Shown here: piece after piece, positions 50,130 through 62,149 of the stretch
Numbering within the stretch: the first letter of the stretch is position 1
Layout of the letters: every line of letters begins with the position of its first letter
Assembly (NCBI RefSeq): GCF_018320785.1
Contig: NC_054884.1
Span: 19,903,667 to 19,967,666 of the forward strand
Direction: 5' to 3'
Length of the DNA: 64,000 nt
Source of the DNA: Cheilinus undulatus
Lineage: Eukaryota > Chordata > Actinopteri > Labriformes > Labridae
Made by a program: the position numbers and the translations under genes
Notes under the pieces: generated by a model
What the model saw: only the letters and a program-made list of their open reading frames with translations
The model's database searches: none
Told to the model about the DNA's origin: nothing

Positions 50130-50690
50130 ATAGCACATCATTAACCTGAAAACCGGAAAACTTTCGATATACAGCATCTGGGGACGGGCAGAGCCTTAAA
50201 AAAAAAAAAAAACTCAGAGGGTGATTGGATGAATGTTCTGTCACATCTTCACAGGCCAGTCAGAGCAACAAAACACGTGACGTCGTCGCGCAGCTACCAA
50301 GGAATTAACTCCATATAGAACTGCATAACGTGAACCATGGTGACAATAGACATGTCAGTCCACGACTTTTGTCATTTTTGAAAAGAAAACAACTTACTGC
50401 TGTTCTTTGTTCTTCTTTTAACGAAGAAATGTGGTCAATTTCTGATAAAACTGGTGCTTTAGCAGCATCCACGCTAATGTCTTCCGCCATAACGGCACCG
50501 GCCTCTTGTTGCTGCCTGCTTACGTCACGACTCTGCCGCGCCCGGAAGTACTGCCCCTCGTCACTGATTGGTCCTGTCACTTTCTACCTGGGCCCAAACA
50601 GTTCAGACGTGAGCTTTGCGAGATGGATTATGCCAGTGAGAAACACGGAAACGGGCGTATCCATCTGCTTTGCAAGGTTAGCACATCATA
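50130..50690 (-). repeat. Dispersed repeat with RecQ-like N-terminal reading frame, copy 2
   Basis: Same repeat as at 20.9-21.4 kb. The minus strand at 50580-50305 reads MAEDISVDAAKAPVLSEI, then SSLKEEQRTAVSCFLFK, an open frame of 91 codons with the start codon intact. Where a RecQ-like helicase would show its Walker A box (PTGxGKS), both copies instead read on into SPWFTLCSS. That tail is probably intronic or flanking sequence. A fragment, not a complete gene. Confidence 0.55.
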
Positions 50691-51399
50691 TTTATTAAAA
50701 GCCTATTTATGTCAAAACGAGGGTGAAAAGCTGTTAAAGGGGTGCAGCTAGCCCTTCAGCTCAGTACAACACTCCTGTCTCCCTTCATCTGAATAGAGGT
50801 ATAGTGGTAGGAGGTCTGCAGGACTAAGTCATTTTTTATATCGATCTTCTCCACACCAGGCAAATCAGACACCTCCAGTCTCATCAACAACTGGAGTTTT
50901 TCACTTCCTGCAGCCCATCTGACAGTCTTGTGGCATTGTGAGTATATCAGCTAGATTACATGGAATAAAACTGTATGTATTTTCTCCTAGTTCACCATTT
51001 CACACTTCAGATACCAGAGCTAAGCCTGCAGTTTCTTAACTTGTCTTTAAAAAAACATTCAATTTCATAACTAAGCTGAAAAGTGGCTTAGTGTCAAATA
51101 AATACTTTTAAATGAGGAAACAGGCTTGCATTAAATACCAAATGGGTATCATTTTCACCCTTTGCCTTTTCTCATCTAAGATACAAGAACTAGCACTAGT
51201 TTCTCCACTAGTGAAGATGCAAACTTTTTAAGTTTACCTCTTTCCCAATAATCTTTAGCACAATATTATGTACTGTTAATAGCAATAAGGTTTTTATAGA
51301 AGACTGCTTTAATACCATTCTTTTAGAAAGGTGGGAAGACATTTTAAAGTGTAATGTTAACTGGTGTTTTAGCTAACTCATGGAGCTAACGTTTGCTTC

Positions 51400-52150
51400 A
51401 AACAGCCTGCTAACAGACAGGTGGCTACATTGTTTTTTGCTAGATATGAGTATAGGATGTAGAGAGAACTGTACGAAGCCTGAGTGACATTAGCAGTTTG
51501 GTAATCGAAGAGAGCTATTGAAGTCAATTTACTGAGAGGGGTCTGGCTGCAGACAGTAGATCTCAGATGCCCTCTCTCCAAGACCATAATTGTGAGATGC
51601 CACATTTGTCAGAACAGAAATACATGCTAAAACTTTCCAAAAAAGGTAAGGGTTAGTATACCAAAAGTTGGAAGTCTAAAACCTGGCTTGCAAAACCTAA
51701 TCATTAAACTTTAAATGAAGTCAAGTAGACAGTCTGCTTACAGGAACAAATCTTGTCCTCCTTGAAAATATTCCAATGTAGCAGACGTAGCTCACATAGC
51801 TCTGTTAACTGCATAAGCTATGTATATAACATAGCTACATAGCTAATGTATCTGAAGCTAAGGCTCGCAAAGCTCATGGGTATTTATAATTATGAAGCTC
51901 ACATTAGCTATGTTGGTTATGTTAGTTCTAGCCATGTTTGCTAAAGCTCACATTGCAAAAACGCATGTTGATAAAGCTAACTTAGAGTCTGAGAGCCTTG
52001 AAACTGCCATGATGGCTGCCTTTTTTGTAAACACTGTGCAAAACTTTCTGTCAGCCCTGTAACAGACTAGGAGGTGAAGCTGAGGTGGGAGTTGCACCAT
52101 GCTGGCTCACAGTCATATCTGTCATGCCTCCATATGCATAATTTGTATCC
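51400..52150. repeat. AGCTA-rich degenerate repeat, copy 3
   Basis: Core at about 51775-51990 (gtagctcacatagctctgtt, catagctacatagctaatgt, gctaaagctcacattgcaaa). The flank ctggctgcagacagtagatctcag is shared with copies 1 and 2. The right-hand flank of copy 1 appears here as its reverse complement at about 51680-51760, so the copy is rearranged. Confidence 0.6.
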
Positions 52151-52159
52151 TTCTTAAAG

Positions 52160-54480
52160 CCAAAGCAGACATGTTATAAAGAAAACCCCTCCCTGTACAG
52201 CGCGTGCCCTTAATGGCATGACCCATTCAGACCAAAATCATTTTTGAATGAGGATATAATCATGTTTATTTCCGATGTAAAAAATTACATTTTTACATTG
52301 GTGTATGTGACTTCCAGTTCTTTTGCAGCCAACCTCAAGTGGACACTCAAGGAAATGCAGTTATTTGGCACTTCTTCATTGGCTTCATTTTGAGACCACA
52401 TAGGGATATAATTGATGAACCCAGTGTTTATAAAATTAAAATTTTCAGCGAATTTCAAATAGTACATTTTCCCTTATTTTTATAATAATAGTAACAATAA
52501 TAATAATTATTATTATTATCATTGTTGTTGTTATTGACCAAATATGAAAAAGTGCAATAAGGAAAATTGACTGTAACAGGAACAGTAATTAAAGGGGTAT
52601 GGCTTAGCAAATGGTCAACCTGTCTGAGATGCATAAAAAAGAAAGAAAGAAAAAAATCACTTTAAAGAAAGTTGGTTTGAATGCTTCTTTGATTTGTATG
52701 ATTTCTTCTGTAATATTTCAACTACTTTTACCTCTGCACTGTGTTTGCATTTGCTCATTAACACTTGGGTGACATAAAAATGATCACTCATGACTTTTGG
52801 ACCGTCTTTCAAGAAGTACTTATTTGATTGTTTTAAAAAATACCTGGGAATGCAGGGATGCTGGCCTCAGGGGTCACATGTATTAATGCTAATATAAAAA
52901 TAAGTTAAAGTTCATATCGCAGTTGCTTAATAAAATTATTCAAAATCACAAGCATGCCTGTGAATCAGTATTTCTCCCCTTTTACTGAAAATGCTCTTTC
53001 AAATTTTCTGTTAGACTCCAGTGAGGTTTCTGCCAGTGGTGTGTTCATTTTAAAACTGAGAAGTGTTTCAACCTGCAATGTTCTCATGTGGAGGTTCAAC
53101 CAACAAACATCAATTATTAAAGCTTAAAAAGTGTCTGGTTTCACTGTAAAAGTTAGAAAGAGTAGAGTTTAGAGTACACTCCTCTAGTGGGGATCATAGG
53201 CTGACTGATAAGTCAAACCTCCTCTCTTTTTAGCCCTCTTGAATTCAAACCCCTCTATATTGTCTTCAGTGGTTGCTTTAATTAATTTAATCACTATGAA
53301 GCTGACTAACCTTAATCCGGCCTGGTCAGTGTCTCTTTGTTAATTTTATCTCGATTGTGGCTAACAAGATGGAAGTCCTCTGGAGGAGGATGATTTTCCA
53401 GACATTACACATTTGAGGATGTCCAGAGCTAATTAGTCATACTGCAAAGAATAGCAAGAACAGAAATTTGATTATGCAACTCAGCGACAGTACAAAATGA
53501 CCTCTGTCCAGCATTAGATAAAATTAACTCAGATAAATGACAGTGTGGAAGGATAAATCATGGGCCATTCTTCACACAGACATAATACTGTATCATGATG
53601 GATCCTACTGTAAAGGAAATCTGTTTTGCTCACTCCTCTGTCATTAAATTGTGCTTGGGAAATGGATCAGCATTATTTATTTAACTCATTTGCTCTTGCT
53701 TGGGGGAATGAAGGTCATAATCTTCATAAAGAGCGTAACAGTTGCTAAGCCTGGGCTTCCCTTTAATTTGAAAAATAAATAAATAAATAAAACCAATAAA
53801 CTATTACACTGAAAAACAATAGGTCCTTTGAAGTAAACACAAACACCGTAACATGTGCAGAATGTGACTAAGCATTGTCTTGCTGAAAATATCAGGAGCG
53901 TCCATGGAAAAGACATCTGTATGGAAGCTTATGTTGCTCTACAACCTGTACTCACCTCTCAGCATTAATGGTGATGTCATGGATGTGCAAATTACCAGTG
54001 TCATGGGTACTAATACACCACCACACAATCACAGATTCTGGCTTTTGGACTTTGCTTTGATAACAACTTGAACAGTCCATTTCCTCCTAGGCCCAAGGAC
54101 TTGATGGTCATTATTTAAATAAAATTATAAATTGAATGTTAGACTCGTTAGACCACAGTTTTCCACTTTAGGTCAGTCTATCTTTTAGCTCAGGCCCAGA
54201 GAAGTGCTCCTAGGAGTCTGAACTTACATTTTTAAAAATGAGCACAAAAAGTAAGTAATTTGTGTTTGGTAGATTAGTTCCTTTTTGTAACAATGCAGCT
54301 TGGCAATAAATCTTTTACCATTGGAAAGCCTGTTTATTTCACTTTTAAATGGTGCCTCATTTATAAGGACCATGCATTTGAGGGATGAGAAGCAGAGGTG
54401 AGTATATGGGTTGTGCCCATGAAAAATTGGCCAAATCTCCTCTGCCAACGCAAAATGGCTTACTTTGCTGTTGCTACTGA
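52160..54480. other. Gene-free stretch
   Basis: No coding exon or complete mobile element recognised. A TAA/TTA-rich microsatellite lies at about 52485-52530, and an (AAAT)n run at about 53772-53792. The stretch 53200-53600 is unusually free of repeats and contains homeobox-type core words (ctaattag, ttaatt). Confidence 0.5.
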
Positions 54481-54499
54481 CACATGCTATAGCTTCTGG

Positions 54500-55490
54500 T
54501 CCCCCCCAGGTGCCTTATTGGCACCTAATTGTCAGCACCTCTGAGCATGGGCCCTGTTACAGTGGTCAGTAGGTGTCTGCTCTGAAAACCGGCGTGCCAC
54601 ATTTGACTGATCTGGAAAGGGCATGTGCTATAAGGCAACTTCAAGCTGGTGTTCCACAAAACCAAGTTGCGGCATTATTTGAAATGTGCCCCTGTACGTC
54701 TCCAAACTGAAGGCCAAGTTTCATATGACAGAGGATGTCAGAGATAGGGTGCTAGGTTGGGCGTCCTAAGAAGACAACACTCCAAGAAGACCATTTCATC
54801 ACCTTGTCAGCACTTAGGAACCGTAGGCGGTCTTCTACAGATTTGCAGTCAAGGTTTATGATATGGCCGAAATCTCTCTGTGCTGAAACTGAAACAGACT
54901 GCACAAGGCCAATCATTGGTCCCATAGAGCTGTCAGGGATCTGCCATGGGTGCCCTCCACCATCAGGCCTGTTTGTGCTGGTGTTGGCAACATGTGCACT
55001 GAAACCTGAACATGTGTAGGAACATTATGTTCAGCGATGAATCCAGATTCTGCTTATGGCTGTTGGATTGTAGAGTCAAAGTGTGGAGAAGACACAGGGA
55101 TTGCTATGCTGATTGCTGCATACAGACAGATAAATTCTTTAACCACTGGCAATCCCATATCTCCACAGTCTGGGACAGACTCTATCCTCCAAGATGACTA
55201 CAATTGTTGACACCCCACAGAGTGGCGTTTATCAGAGACTACCTCTAGAATTTGTGAGGAAAGGATGGAATGGCCTGCCAGCAGTCCTGTTGCTCAGTTT
55301 CATTTTGAAAACCAATCTACGCACTTATTACACCAATGCTTGAATTTTTTTTTTAATAATGCACAAAGGTATAAAATATATTTAGTGATTCCTCTTTTTT
55401 TATAGACTAACAGCTGTTCTTAAGCTTTATGGCCGCTGAAAAAAATGCTGAAATGAAAAAGTCAATGTGTGCCATCAAATAAACTGACCA
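54500..55490 (+). mobile_element. Tc1-like transposon pseudogene (second family)
   Basis: Plus-strand reading segments show Tc1 transposase features in order: SALRNRRRSSTDLQ (54805), then MFSDESRFCLWLLDCRVKVW (55027), whose FSDESRF holds a catalytic Asp, followed by RRHRDCYADCC. Several frameshifts and stops separate the segments, and the GGGSVMVWGG block is missing. Sequence differs clearly from copies A-D, so it is another family. Confidence 0.8.
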
Positions 55491-55499
55491 CAGAGCTGG

Positions 55500-57060
55500 C
55501 TGTATTTTATACACAAGCACCCAACCTGTTCTCATTGAATATTTCATGTACCTACCCTTAAAAGAGAGCCAATACAAATTTCTAACAGCCCTAAACCTTT
55601 ATTAATCAGTGTGATCAATTAAATTTACAAATTAAAACCTCTTCCCCGGTTGCTATTGACAACTTTATATTCTCCTGTGATCTAAAGTTACGTTTTATGG
55701 CTCAACTGATAAAACTAAGGATGCTGAGCATGACTGACTAGGCTGCTCTATATGTTTCTCTTTGTGCATAAGGAAAACGCACTGAGACGCACTCAGGAAG
55801 AGCTCAGCAAGCATATCACACATGCATGTTGACCAGATGCTCATCCATAGTCAATGAGCACAAAAAAAATCGTCGCTCCTCTAAAGCACAGAGCTATTAG
55901 CATTGTGAAATGAGAGATGATCTGGGTTGTTAGGATTCAGCTCTGCTATATTCTGACCTCTTGACATGGGTACAATCATTTACAGGCACTAGCAGCCATG
56001 AATAAATGTGCATCCAGGAGCTTATATTAATTTGAAACTGGAGATGAGTCCAAGTTATTATCCGACACCTCATTCCTGTAGCTGCAAATGATTCTTTTAA
56101 ATCATTTTAAAAAAATGCACAAGCATTGTTTAATATTTTATCTGAATGATAATGCCCACAGGGTCTTATGGGAAGTGTTAAAAGTTTCCTATTGATCTCT
56201 GCTGGACTGCAGAGTGGGCATCGTTTACTTGTGTTGTCATCCGTGTTGTGCCTGCAGGCTTGCTCCAGGCAGACCAGGTAAATTGTGTTTTAACTCCCCT
56301 GCAGAATGTCAATTGCTTTTTCTTACTTTGCTTTTTCCCATGAGTACTTCCATTCAAGTGCTGTTTTTTCTTTGTTGTCTTTTCTGCTGAAAATGTCAGC
56401 CTGAGAAATGGCAGGAAAAGTTGTGGTTTTACTTAGAAAGAAAGCATTCTTCACCTAAATGTGGTTTGTTGCGTATGGATTTTTTATTTTTAATAGAAAA
56501 ACCTCAGGAGCAGAAAGCAGACCTATCATACAGGGTCTTTCTTACCATTGTTATTTTGCTACTGACATATCATGCAGTGAAGACATATAGATGACCTGCT
56601 CTGCCGATCACTGATTATGGGCTGACACTCTTTTATGTACTAAGCTAATCAGATTCTGCCACAACCTTGTTTGACTAATCATTATGCACCTATCTTATTT
56701 TGAATCTGTCATCCTCTCTTCCGTAGTCAGCCTGTCATTTCAGTGTGGACGCTGCAACCCTCCTCCACCCAAGCCACCTTCATTCAGTTCATCAGCATCT
56801 AGTCCAGGTCCTCTGCTCATCTCATCCTGCATGCCTCAGTCTCCTCCTCCAAGCCACCTCATTGGTGTTCCAGTCCAGCTTCTCAGAGGTCTACTCCTCA
56901 TCTGATCCTACATCTTTCATCAACACCACCACCAGTTTCTAGGCTCCATAGGGGGTACCCTACTCCTGCCGTCTGCCTCACTACCCCTTCAGGTAAATGG
57001 CATCATGATGATTGAGTCCGTCCTTTGTCTCTTTCTTTGCAAAATTAAATTTGAAATAAA
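55500..57060. other. Gene-free stretch, pyrimidine-rich at its end
   Basis: No gene recognised. 56700-56990 is C/T-rich (cctcctccacccaagccacc and similar), giving Pro/Ser open frames that are compositional. 55880-56200 is repeat-poor single-copy-looking DNA. Confidence 0.45.
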
Positions 57061-57079
57061 CACAAGATACTTGTAAGAG

Positions 57080-57440
57080 AGCATCCTCAGAAGAAGAGCT
57101 TGGCTCAACCTTAGAGAGAGATACACTAGGGTAAGGAGCTCCGACATCTGGAGGGACATCAGAGTAGAGACGCTGCTCCTGCACCTTGAAAGGGGTCAAC
57201 TAAGGCAGTTCAGGCATCTGATCAGGATGCCTCCTGGTTGATTCACTGTGAAGATCTTTTGGGCACATCCAGCTGGGAGAAGACCCGAGGGCAGAACTCA
57301 TTAGAGAGATCATGTACCCTATCTAGCCTAGGAGTACCTAGGAATCCCCCTGAAGGAGGTGGAAAATATTGTTGGGAAGAGGGATGTCTGGGCTGTCTTG
57401 CTTCACCTGCTGCCACTACGGCCCAACCTCAGATAAGTTA
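57080..57440 (+). mobile_element. 3' end of a non-LTR retrotransposon (LINE)
   Basis: The plus strand matches the well-known 3' coding tail of a fish LINE: gggtaaggagctccgacatc, ggcatctgatcaggatgcct, ggaatccccctgaaggaggt and ending before aacctcagataag. In the family this encodes the C-terminus of the reverse transcriptase polyprotein (FxHLIRMPPGC...). The copy is frameshifted and 5'-truncated. Confidence 0.75.
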
Positions 57441-58584
57441 GTCTTTCATGGACTTTGGACTTTTAGGGCTGGCAGTTTTGCAGTTTTCTCTCATCAGCGG
57501 TTGCTTTTAATCACTTTGCATTTTCTTTTAAATGTGTGGCCCCCGGGTCAAGTCGGAAGATAAAGGTAAAGACTGTCTTGAATCTTAAAAACTACATTAT
57601 AGCAGAGTGCTCCGGAGATTTTGTTAAGGTAATTGGGACTCCTTTAGATAAAAAAGTATGCCATGTATCTTTGAGGGGGCGACAGCAATAAATTAAGAAC
57701 TTATAGGGGGTTAACAGGCTGAAAACCATACAACATATTTAGTGTAACTGGTCTGTGAGGCCTCTAATGATGCAGTGAGGTTTATGTGATCAGGAATTTC
57801 TCCTCTTTGCAAAGGGACACTGAACCTGAACAGACATCACTCAGATAGTGAGCTACAGTTAGAAGCTGCTATATTAGATGAAATGTTTAGAGAATAACAT
57901 AATTTCTTATGTTTTATTTACTCGTTTTAATGGTTTGTTGGTCAAAGTGGAGAAAATGAGAGCTCTGAAGATTGTTCAATACACAATGTGCAAAACAGAA
58001 TTTCTCTTCTTACGTCTTCTTTACCAAATCTTATTCTAATGTGGATATTAATACCATACCCTGAACAGAATGAAGATTTAGCAGTTATCTATCAATTATA
58101 GTGGAATGACTTCTGTAAAAAAGCCAACGTTTATCTTGCTGACATCGATTTGGGGAAGCTTAGAGATTCATGGTAGCTCTTGGGCATGCAAGAGTAAGGG
58201 GGAGGAGGTAGTCAGATTTGAATTTATGGGAACGCAGGTAGATGTGTAGTTGAGTAGTGATTCTGCTGCAGCATTTTTCTTTCATACAAGCTTTGACAAA
58301 GTTGCGCATGTCATACAGATATATGATTAATGAAGTGGGTAGATGTGTCTTTTTGCTTTGTCTGCTCCTGCTGCACATTGCATGAATCAGACAAAATAGA
58401 GAGTACTTTTGAGGACCGTATCTTTAGTTTTTGGACAGTGCTATTAAACACAATTTGTGTCATTTGGCTGGGTCTATGGCTAAGTCACTAATGGTTGTTA
58501 TAACTACTGACCTTCAGAGTGAAACAAAGATTCAGTCTTTTTTCTTTTCAGTGAGACTCTGCCCTGGTATTCATTGGTAGAAAC

Positions 58585-58590
58585 TTTATT
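58585..58590 (-). terminator. Polyadenylation signal of the transposase-derived gene
   Basis: The minus strand reads AATAAA (plus tttatt), about 55 bp beyond the stop codon at 58643-58645, giving a compact 3'UTR. Confidence 0.6.
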
Positions 58591-58642
58591 TCACACCATG
58601 ATAATACATATTCTATCAATACAAGGGAGGACTATCCCCAGA

Positions 58643-61600
58643 TCAGCTGGGATCTGTTGCAATGCTTGCTTCAACTGGCTGGTTCTGCCATTTTCTGCTG
58701 TACTTGCAGTTCGGGCAGAACTGACTGAAGGACAGGGAAGTCCCCAGTCTCTGCTGCTGCATCTCACACTCCTGCCTGCACCTGGGACAGGTCTTGAAGA
58801 GGTCTCTGAGGCAGTTCTCAAACACAATGTACTTGGGCCGATCAGAACCACTTGTGGACTGTGACTCTCTGAGGACAAAATAAGACAAAAGCAGGCCATC
58901 AATAAATGATTCAAAGAGTACATATAGAAACCCAGGCTTCAAAAGCACCATACCTTGTTTCAGGCTGTTCTGTCAAAGAGACATCAGACTGTAAAATATC
59001 AGAAATACTTTCTTCGTCTTCCTCCTCCTCCTGTGAATGTTCAGTGCGTGGCCTCTTTTCTGGTCTGACACCTCCAGGTGATGATGGCTGCTGAAACTCT
59101 ACATGCTGCTTTGTGCTGTCCTTGCGTTTACCTTTATAGCAAAGTCCGACCTCTTCACCTGTGAGGAAAGAGAATTTTATTTTTCATTCCTAGTTGCAGG
59201 CTGCATTCTTGAGCATCTTCAGCGTTTTATCCCAGGCTACTTTCAGCACTGCCCAGATTTCTCCTTTATTCCTTTTTATGTACACATGATCCTCTACTGA
59301 CTGTGGTAACCAGTCTAGCAATGAATTTTACTGCATTATTAATGTGTTTGGATTGACTGGATTGCTGTCACGCAGAAATATAAAACCATTCTCATTCAGG
59401 AGCATCAATCTGTGAAGCCTTTAGCAATCATTGTCAGTCATCATCTGACAGGTGCTTTATGCCTTTGGGAACAGAGGTACATTTCTCAGTACTTCTGGAG
59501 AAGCCAGTGGTTAGCTTTATATGCCTTCCAGGAAAGATTTCCTTTTTGTCCATGCTGTAATTTCTTAGTCCAAACTACACTTAGAGTAGCCATGTAGCAT
59601 CTGACGGGTCTCAAACAGCAGAGAGCAAGCTGCAACAGGTTAACTCACACTCACGTCAATGGTGATTGGTCCAAATAATAAGCTAACTTTTGAGTGATTT
59701 TCTCACAGTGAAGTGGAATGAGGTTTATGAAATTAATGTTTTGATCTAGACTTGTTGAAATAGTCTTTTTCAGGCTTTGTCTTCAAAGTAGAAGGAACTT
59801 AACTATTTTTTGAACGGAGTTTGGCTTGATCCTTTCTAATGCTGTCAGGCAGTGAGGGACTCTAACCCCTTATTGACTTTATACACAGTGTCAAGTAGAT
59901 TTATGGCTCGAGATGTACTATCTAATTTAAAATGGTGTGTACTTTAATGCAAAAAACGGTGCCTACAAATAGTATTCATCCCCTTGGATGTTTCATCCTT
60001 TCTTTTAGGGATGCACAATATTGAATTTTTTGCCGATATACCATATGCCAATATTTACAGATTCATAATAGTCGATACCAATATTTCTACCTATATTCAA
60101 ATATGTATTTTAAACCTAAAACTTCAGTCCTTTTAACACATTTTAATGTATAAAAATAAACAAAGAAACAAACTTGAGTACTTAAAACACAGTTTAAAGA
60201 TTCAGAATGAACAAAGAAAAAAGTCTGTTTGTCCAGTCTTAAACATTATAAATGTATTAGTAATGGCAAAAAAATGTACATTCAATAAATGCTTATTTTA
60301 TCAGCCAAATTATCAGTTCTAAATATTGGCAGAAGTAATATCTGCTGATACTGACTATTGTTTTTTAAGCCGATAAATTTGTGAATCCCTACTTTTATTG
60401 ATTTTATAAAACACTGTGGTCAATAAAATTTGGATTTTTTGACAAAAAAAAAAAAAACTTAATGTCAAAGTGAATAAAAATTCTACAAAGAAATGTCAAT
60501 TAAATAAAAACATGTAATATAAAATAAGTGAATAAATTTTCACCCCCTTCCTGTTAGTATTTAGTAGCTGCACCTTTAGCTGGAATCACAGCACTGTGTC
60601 TGTGTGGACAGGTCTCAGTCAGGCTTGCACATCTGGACACTGCAATTTTACTCCATTCTTTACAAAACTGCTTAAGCTCTGTCAGGTTTCACAGGGATCA
60701 GGCTGAAACGACCTTTTCTTGTGCAGCCACAAAGTCTCTACTGGATTGAGGTCTTTCATATATTTTGCCACATTCATTTTACCCTCTACCTTTACAGTAT
60801 TATCGTCAGACCAAAGAAATTTCTTCCACTTGACCACAGAGTCTCTCACATGCCTCTTGGTGAACTCTAGTTGAGATTTAATCTGAGGTTTCTTCAATAG
60901 TGGCTTTCTCTTTGCCACTCTCACACAAAGCTTTGACTGGTGAAGAACCTGGGCAAGAGTTGTATGCAGAGGCTCTCCCATCTCAGCTGCTGAAGCTTGT
61001 AACTCCTTCAGAGCAGTCATAGGTGTCTTGGTGGTCTCTCTTACTCATCTCCTTGCACGGTCTCTTAGTTTGTGAGGATGGCCTAGACATATTTACATAT
61101 GTGCCATATTCCTTCAATTTCTTGATGATGGATTAACTGAACTCCAGAGGATGTTCAGTGTCTTGGAATTTTGTTTGTATCCATCGCTTGACTTTTACTT
61201 GTCACTGATCTTTTCTCTGAGTTGCTTGGAGTGTTCTTTTATCTGCATGGTGTAATGGTAGCCAGGAATACTGCTTGACCAGTGACTGGACCTTACAGAC
61301 TGACTGGACCTCTGTTGAATTAGGTCAGTCAATTTAAAGGGGGTGAATATCTATAGTCACTTATTTTATCTTACATATTTTTTTGTTTAATTGAATCTCA
61401 GACTATAAATGTAGTAAAAGCAGAAACCAGACCATTTAAGATGAACAATATAAGAAGAAAATCCTGACCCCTGTAGACAGACCCTACATCTCCATGTAGA
61501 ACAGGTAACATGATGAATTAAATACTAACTCTAAACAGATCTGACAGTTGCCTTTGATTTTGAATGGTGCTGTACTCACCTTTACTTCTCCAGTTCCTCA

Positions 61601-61976
61601 GTGTATTATTATTAGCCAGCTGTGTTGTATCAATTTTAGTCCAAGTACTGTCCAAGTCACACTGCGTTCCAATAGACAACATCATAATTGAGTACTGCGT
61701 TCCAACAGATGATGTAGGAATATTCAAGCAACACTGTGTTCCAGTAGACAACATCATTATAGAGGACTGTGTTCCAACTGACGATGTAGAGACACTGTTG
61801 TGACACTGTGTGCCAGTAGACAACATCAGACGTGAGGGGTGCACTTCAATAGATCTTGTAGAAATAAGGTCTGAGGTGTCTGTCTTAACATTGGCCGTAA
61901 GTGGAGGACAAGGTAGTAATTCAGCAGGGCTGGCTCGTTCTTTCATAGAGGTCAAGGGGAGCTCCTCCAATGAAAT
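58643..61976 (-). CDS. Transposase-related cysteine-rich protein, spliced, 5' partial
   Basis: Three minus-strand exons, 61976-61580, 59158-58954 and 58868-58643, have AG/GT borders and fit in phase (0-1, 1-2, 2-stop), giving 275 residues with no internal stop. Exon one carries a repeated motif: LSTGTQC, SSVGTQS, LSTGTQC, SSVGTQY, LSIGTQC. Exon two has a basic patch RPEKRPR and an acidic run SQEEEEDEESISD. Exon three has PKYIVFENCLRDLFKTCPRC, then CEMQQQRLGTSLSFSQFC, PNCKYSRKWQNQP: a CPxC/CPxC zinc-binding cluster. The same order is seen, to my recollection, in multi-copy fish genes with an N-terminal THAP domain and a C-terminal Kolobok-like transposase region. Here the protein stops 12 residues after RKWQNQP, before any transposase core, and a poly(A) signal follows. 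No THAP exon was found up to 64000; it may lie beyond the window. Confidence 0.65.
58954..59158 (-). CDS. Middle exon of the transposase-related gene
   Basis: A 205-bp exon. Acceptor tcctcacag at 59159-59167 side, donor GTATGG after 58954. Reads GEEVGLCYKGKRKDSTKQHV, then a basic patch RPEKRPRTEH and EEEEDEESISDILQ. It joins RSKG of the upstream exon and ETRESQ of the downstream one without a frame break. Confidence 0.65.
59965..61400 (-). mobile_element. Tc1-like transposon relic (copy D), near full length
   Basis: In the intron of the transposase-related gene. The left terminus cggtgcctacaaatagtatt and right landmark aagggggtgaatatctatag bracket it. Minus-strand translation at 61020-60682 reads MTALKELQASAAEMGEPLHT, then HQSKLCVRVAKRKPLLKKP and KWKKFLWSDDNTVKV: the transposase middle region, with the catalytic Asp in WSD followed by a decayed DDN instead of DET. 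A MITE splits its left end at 60006-60391. Non-functional. Confidence 0.85.
60006..60391. mobile_element. hAT-like MITE nested in Tc1 copy D
   Basis: Termini tagggatgcac and gtgaatcccta are imperfect inverted repeats; interior pairs include gccgatatacc / aagccgataaa. Flanking octamers ctttcttt and cttttatt agree at 6 of 8, a plausible decayed hAT duplication. 386 bp, no frame. Confidence 0.7.
61580..61976 (-). CDS. First visible exon of the transposase-related gene (GTQ repeats)
   Basis: Begins ISLEELPLTSMKERASPAEL after an acceptor (ctag at 61980-61977) and ends RNWRSK|G before GTGAGT. An ATG occurs at residue 11 (TSMKER), so a short protein could start here, but the phase-0 acceptor and sequence before the ATG favour an upstream exon. 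The GTQ motifs recur about every 16 residues. Confidence 0.6.
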
Positions 61977-62110
61977 CTAGTTTAAAAGGGGAGAAGAAAA
62001 GAGGAAGTTTAGTCAGAATGAATATTGCATTTGCCACAACAAAACTTCCCGTATACAAACTCAGAAAAGTTGTGGCACAGTGTAAAATGTGTAGTTCATG
62101 TTGAAAATTA

Positions 62111-62113
<3 letters not shown>

Positions 62114-62142
<29 letters not shown>
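62114..62142. repeat. Poly(A) tract
   Basis: A run of about 29 A at the left edge of the following Tc1 relic. Confidence 0.9.
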
Positions 62143-62143
<1 letters not shown>

Positions 62144-62149
62144 CATTTT

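Noticed and set aside
58591-58923. 110-codon minus-strand frame overlapping the last exon of the transposase-related gene
   Set aside because: Different frame; the frame with the CxxC cluster fits upstream exons in phase and matches a known family.
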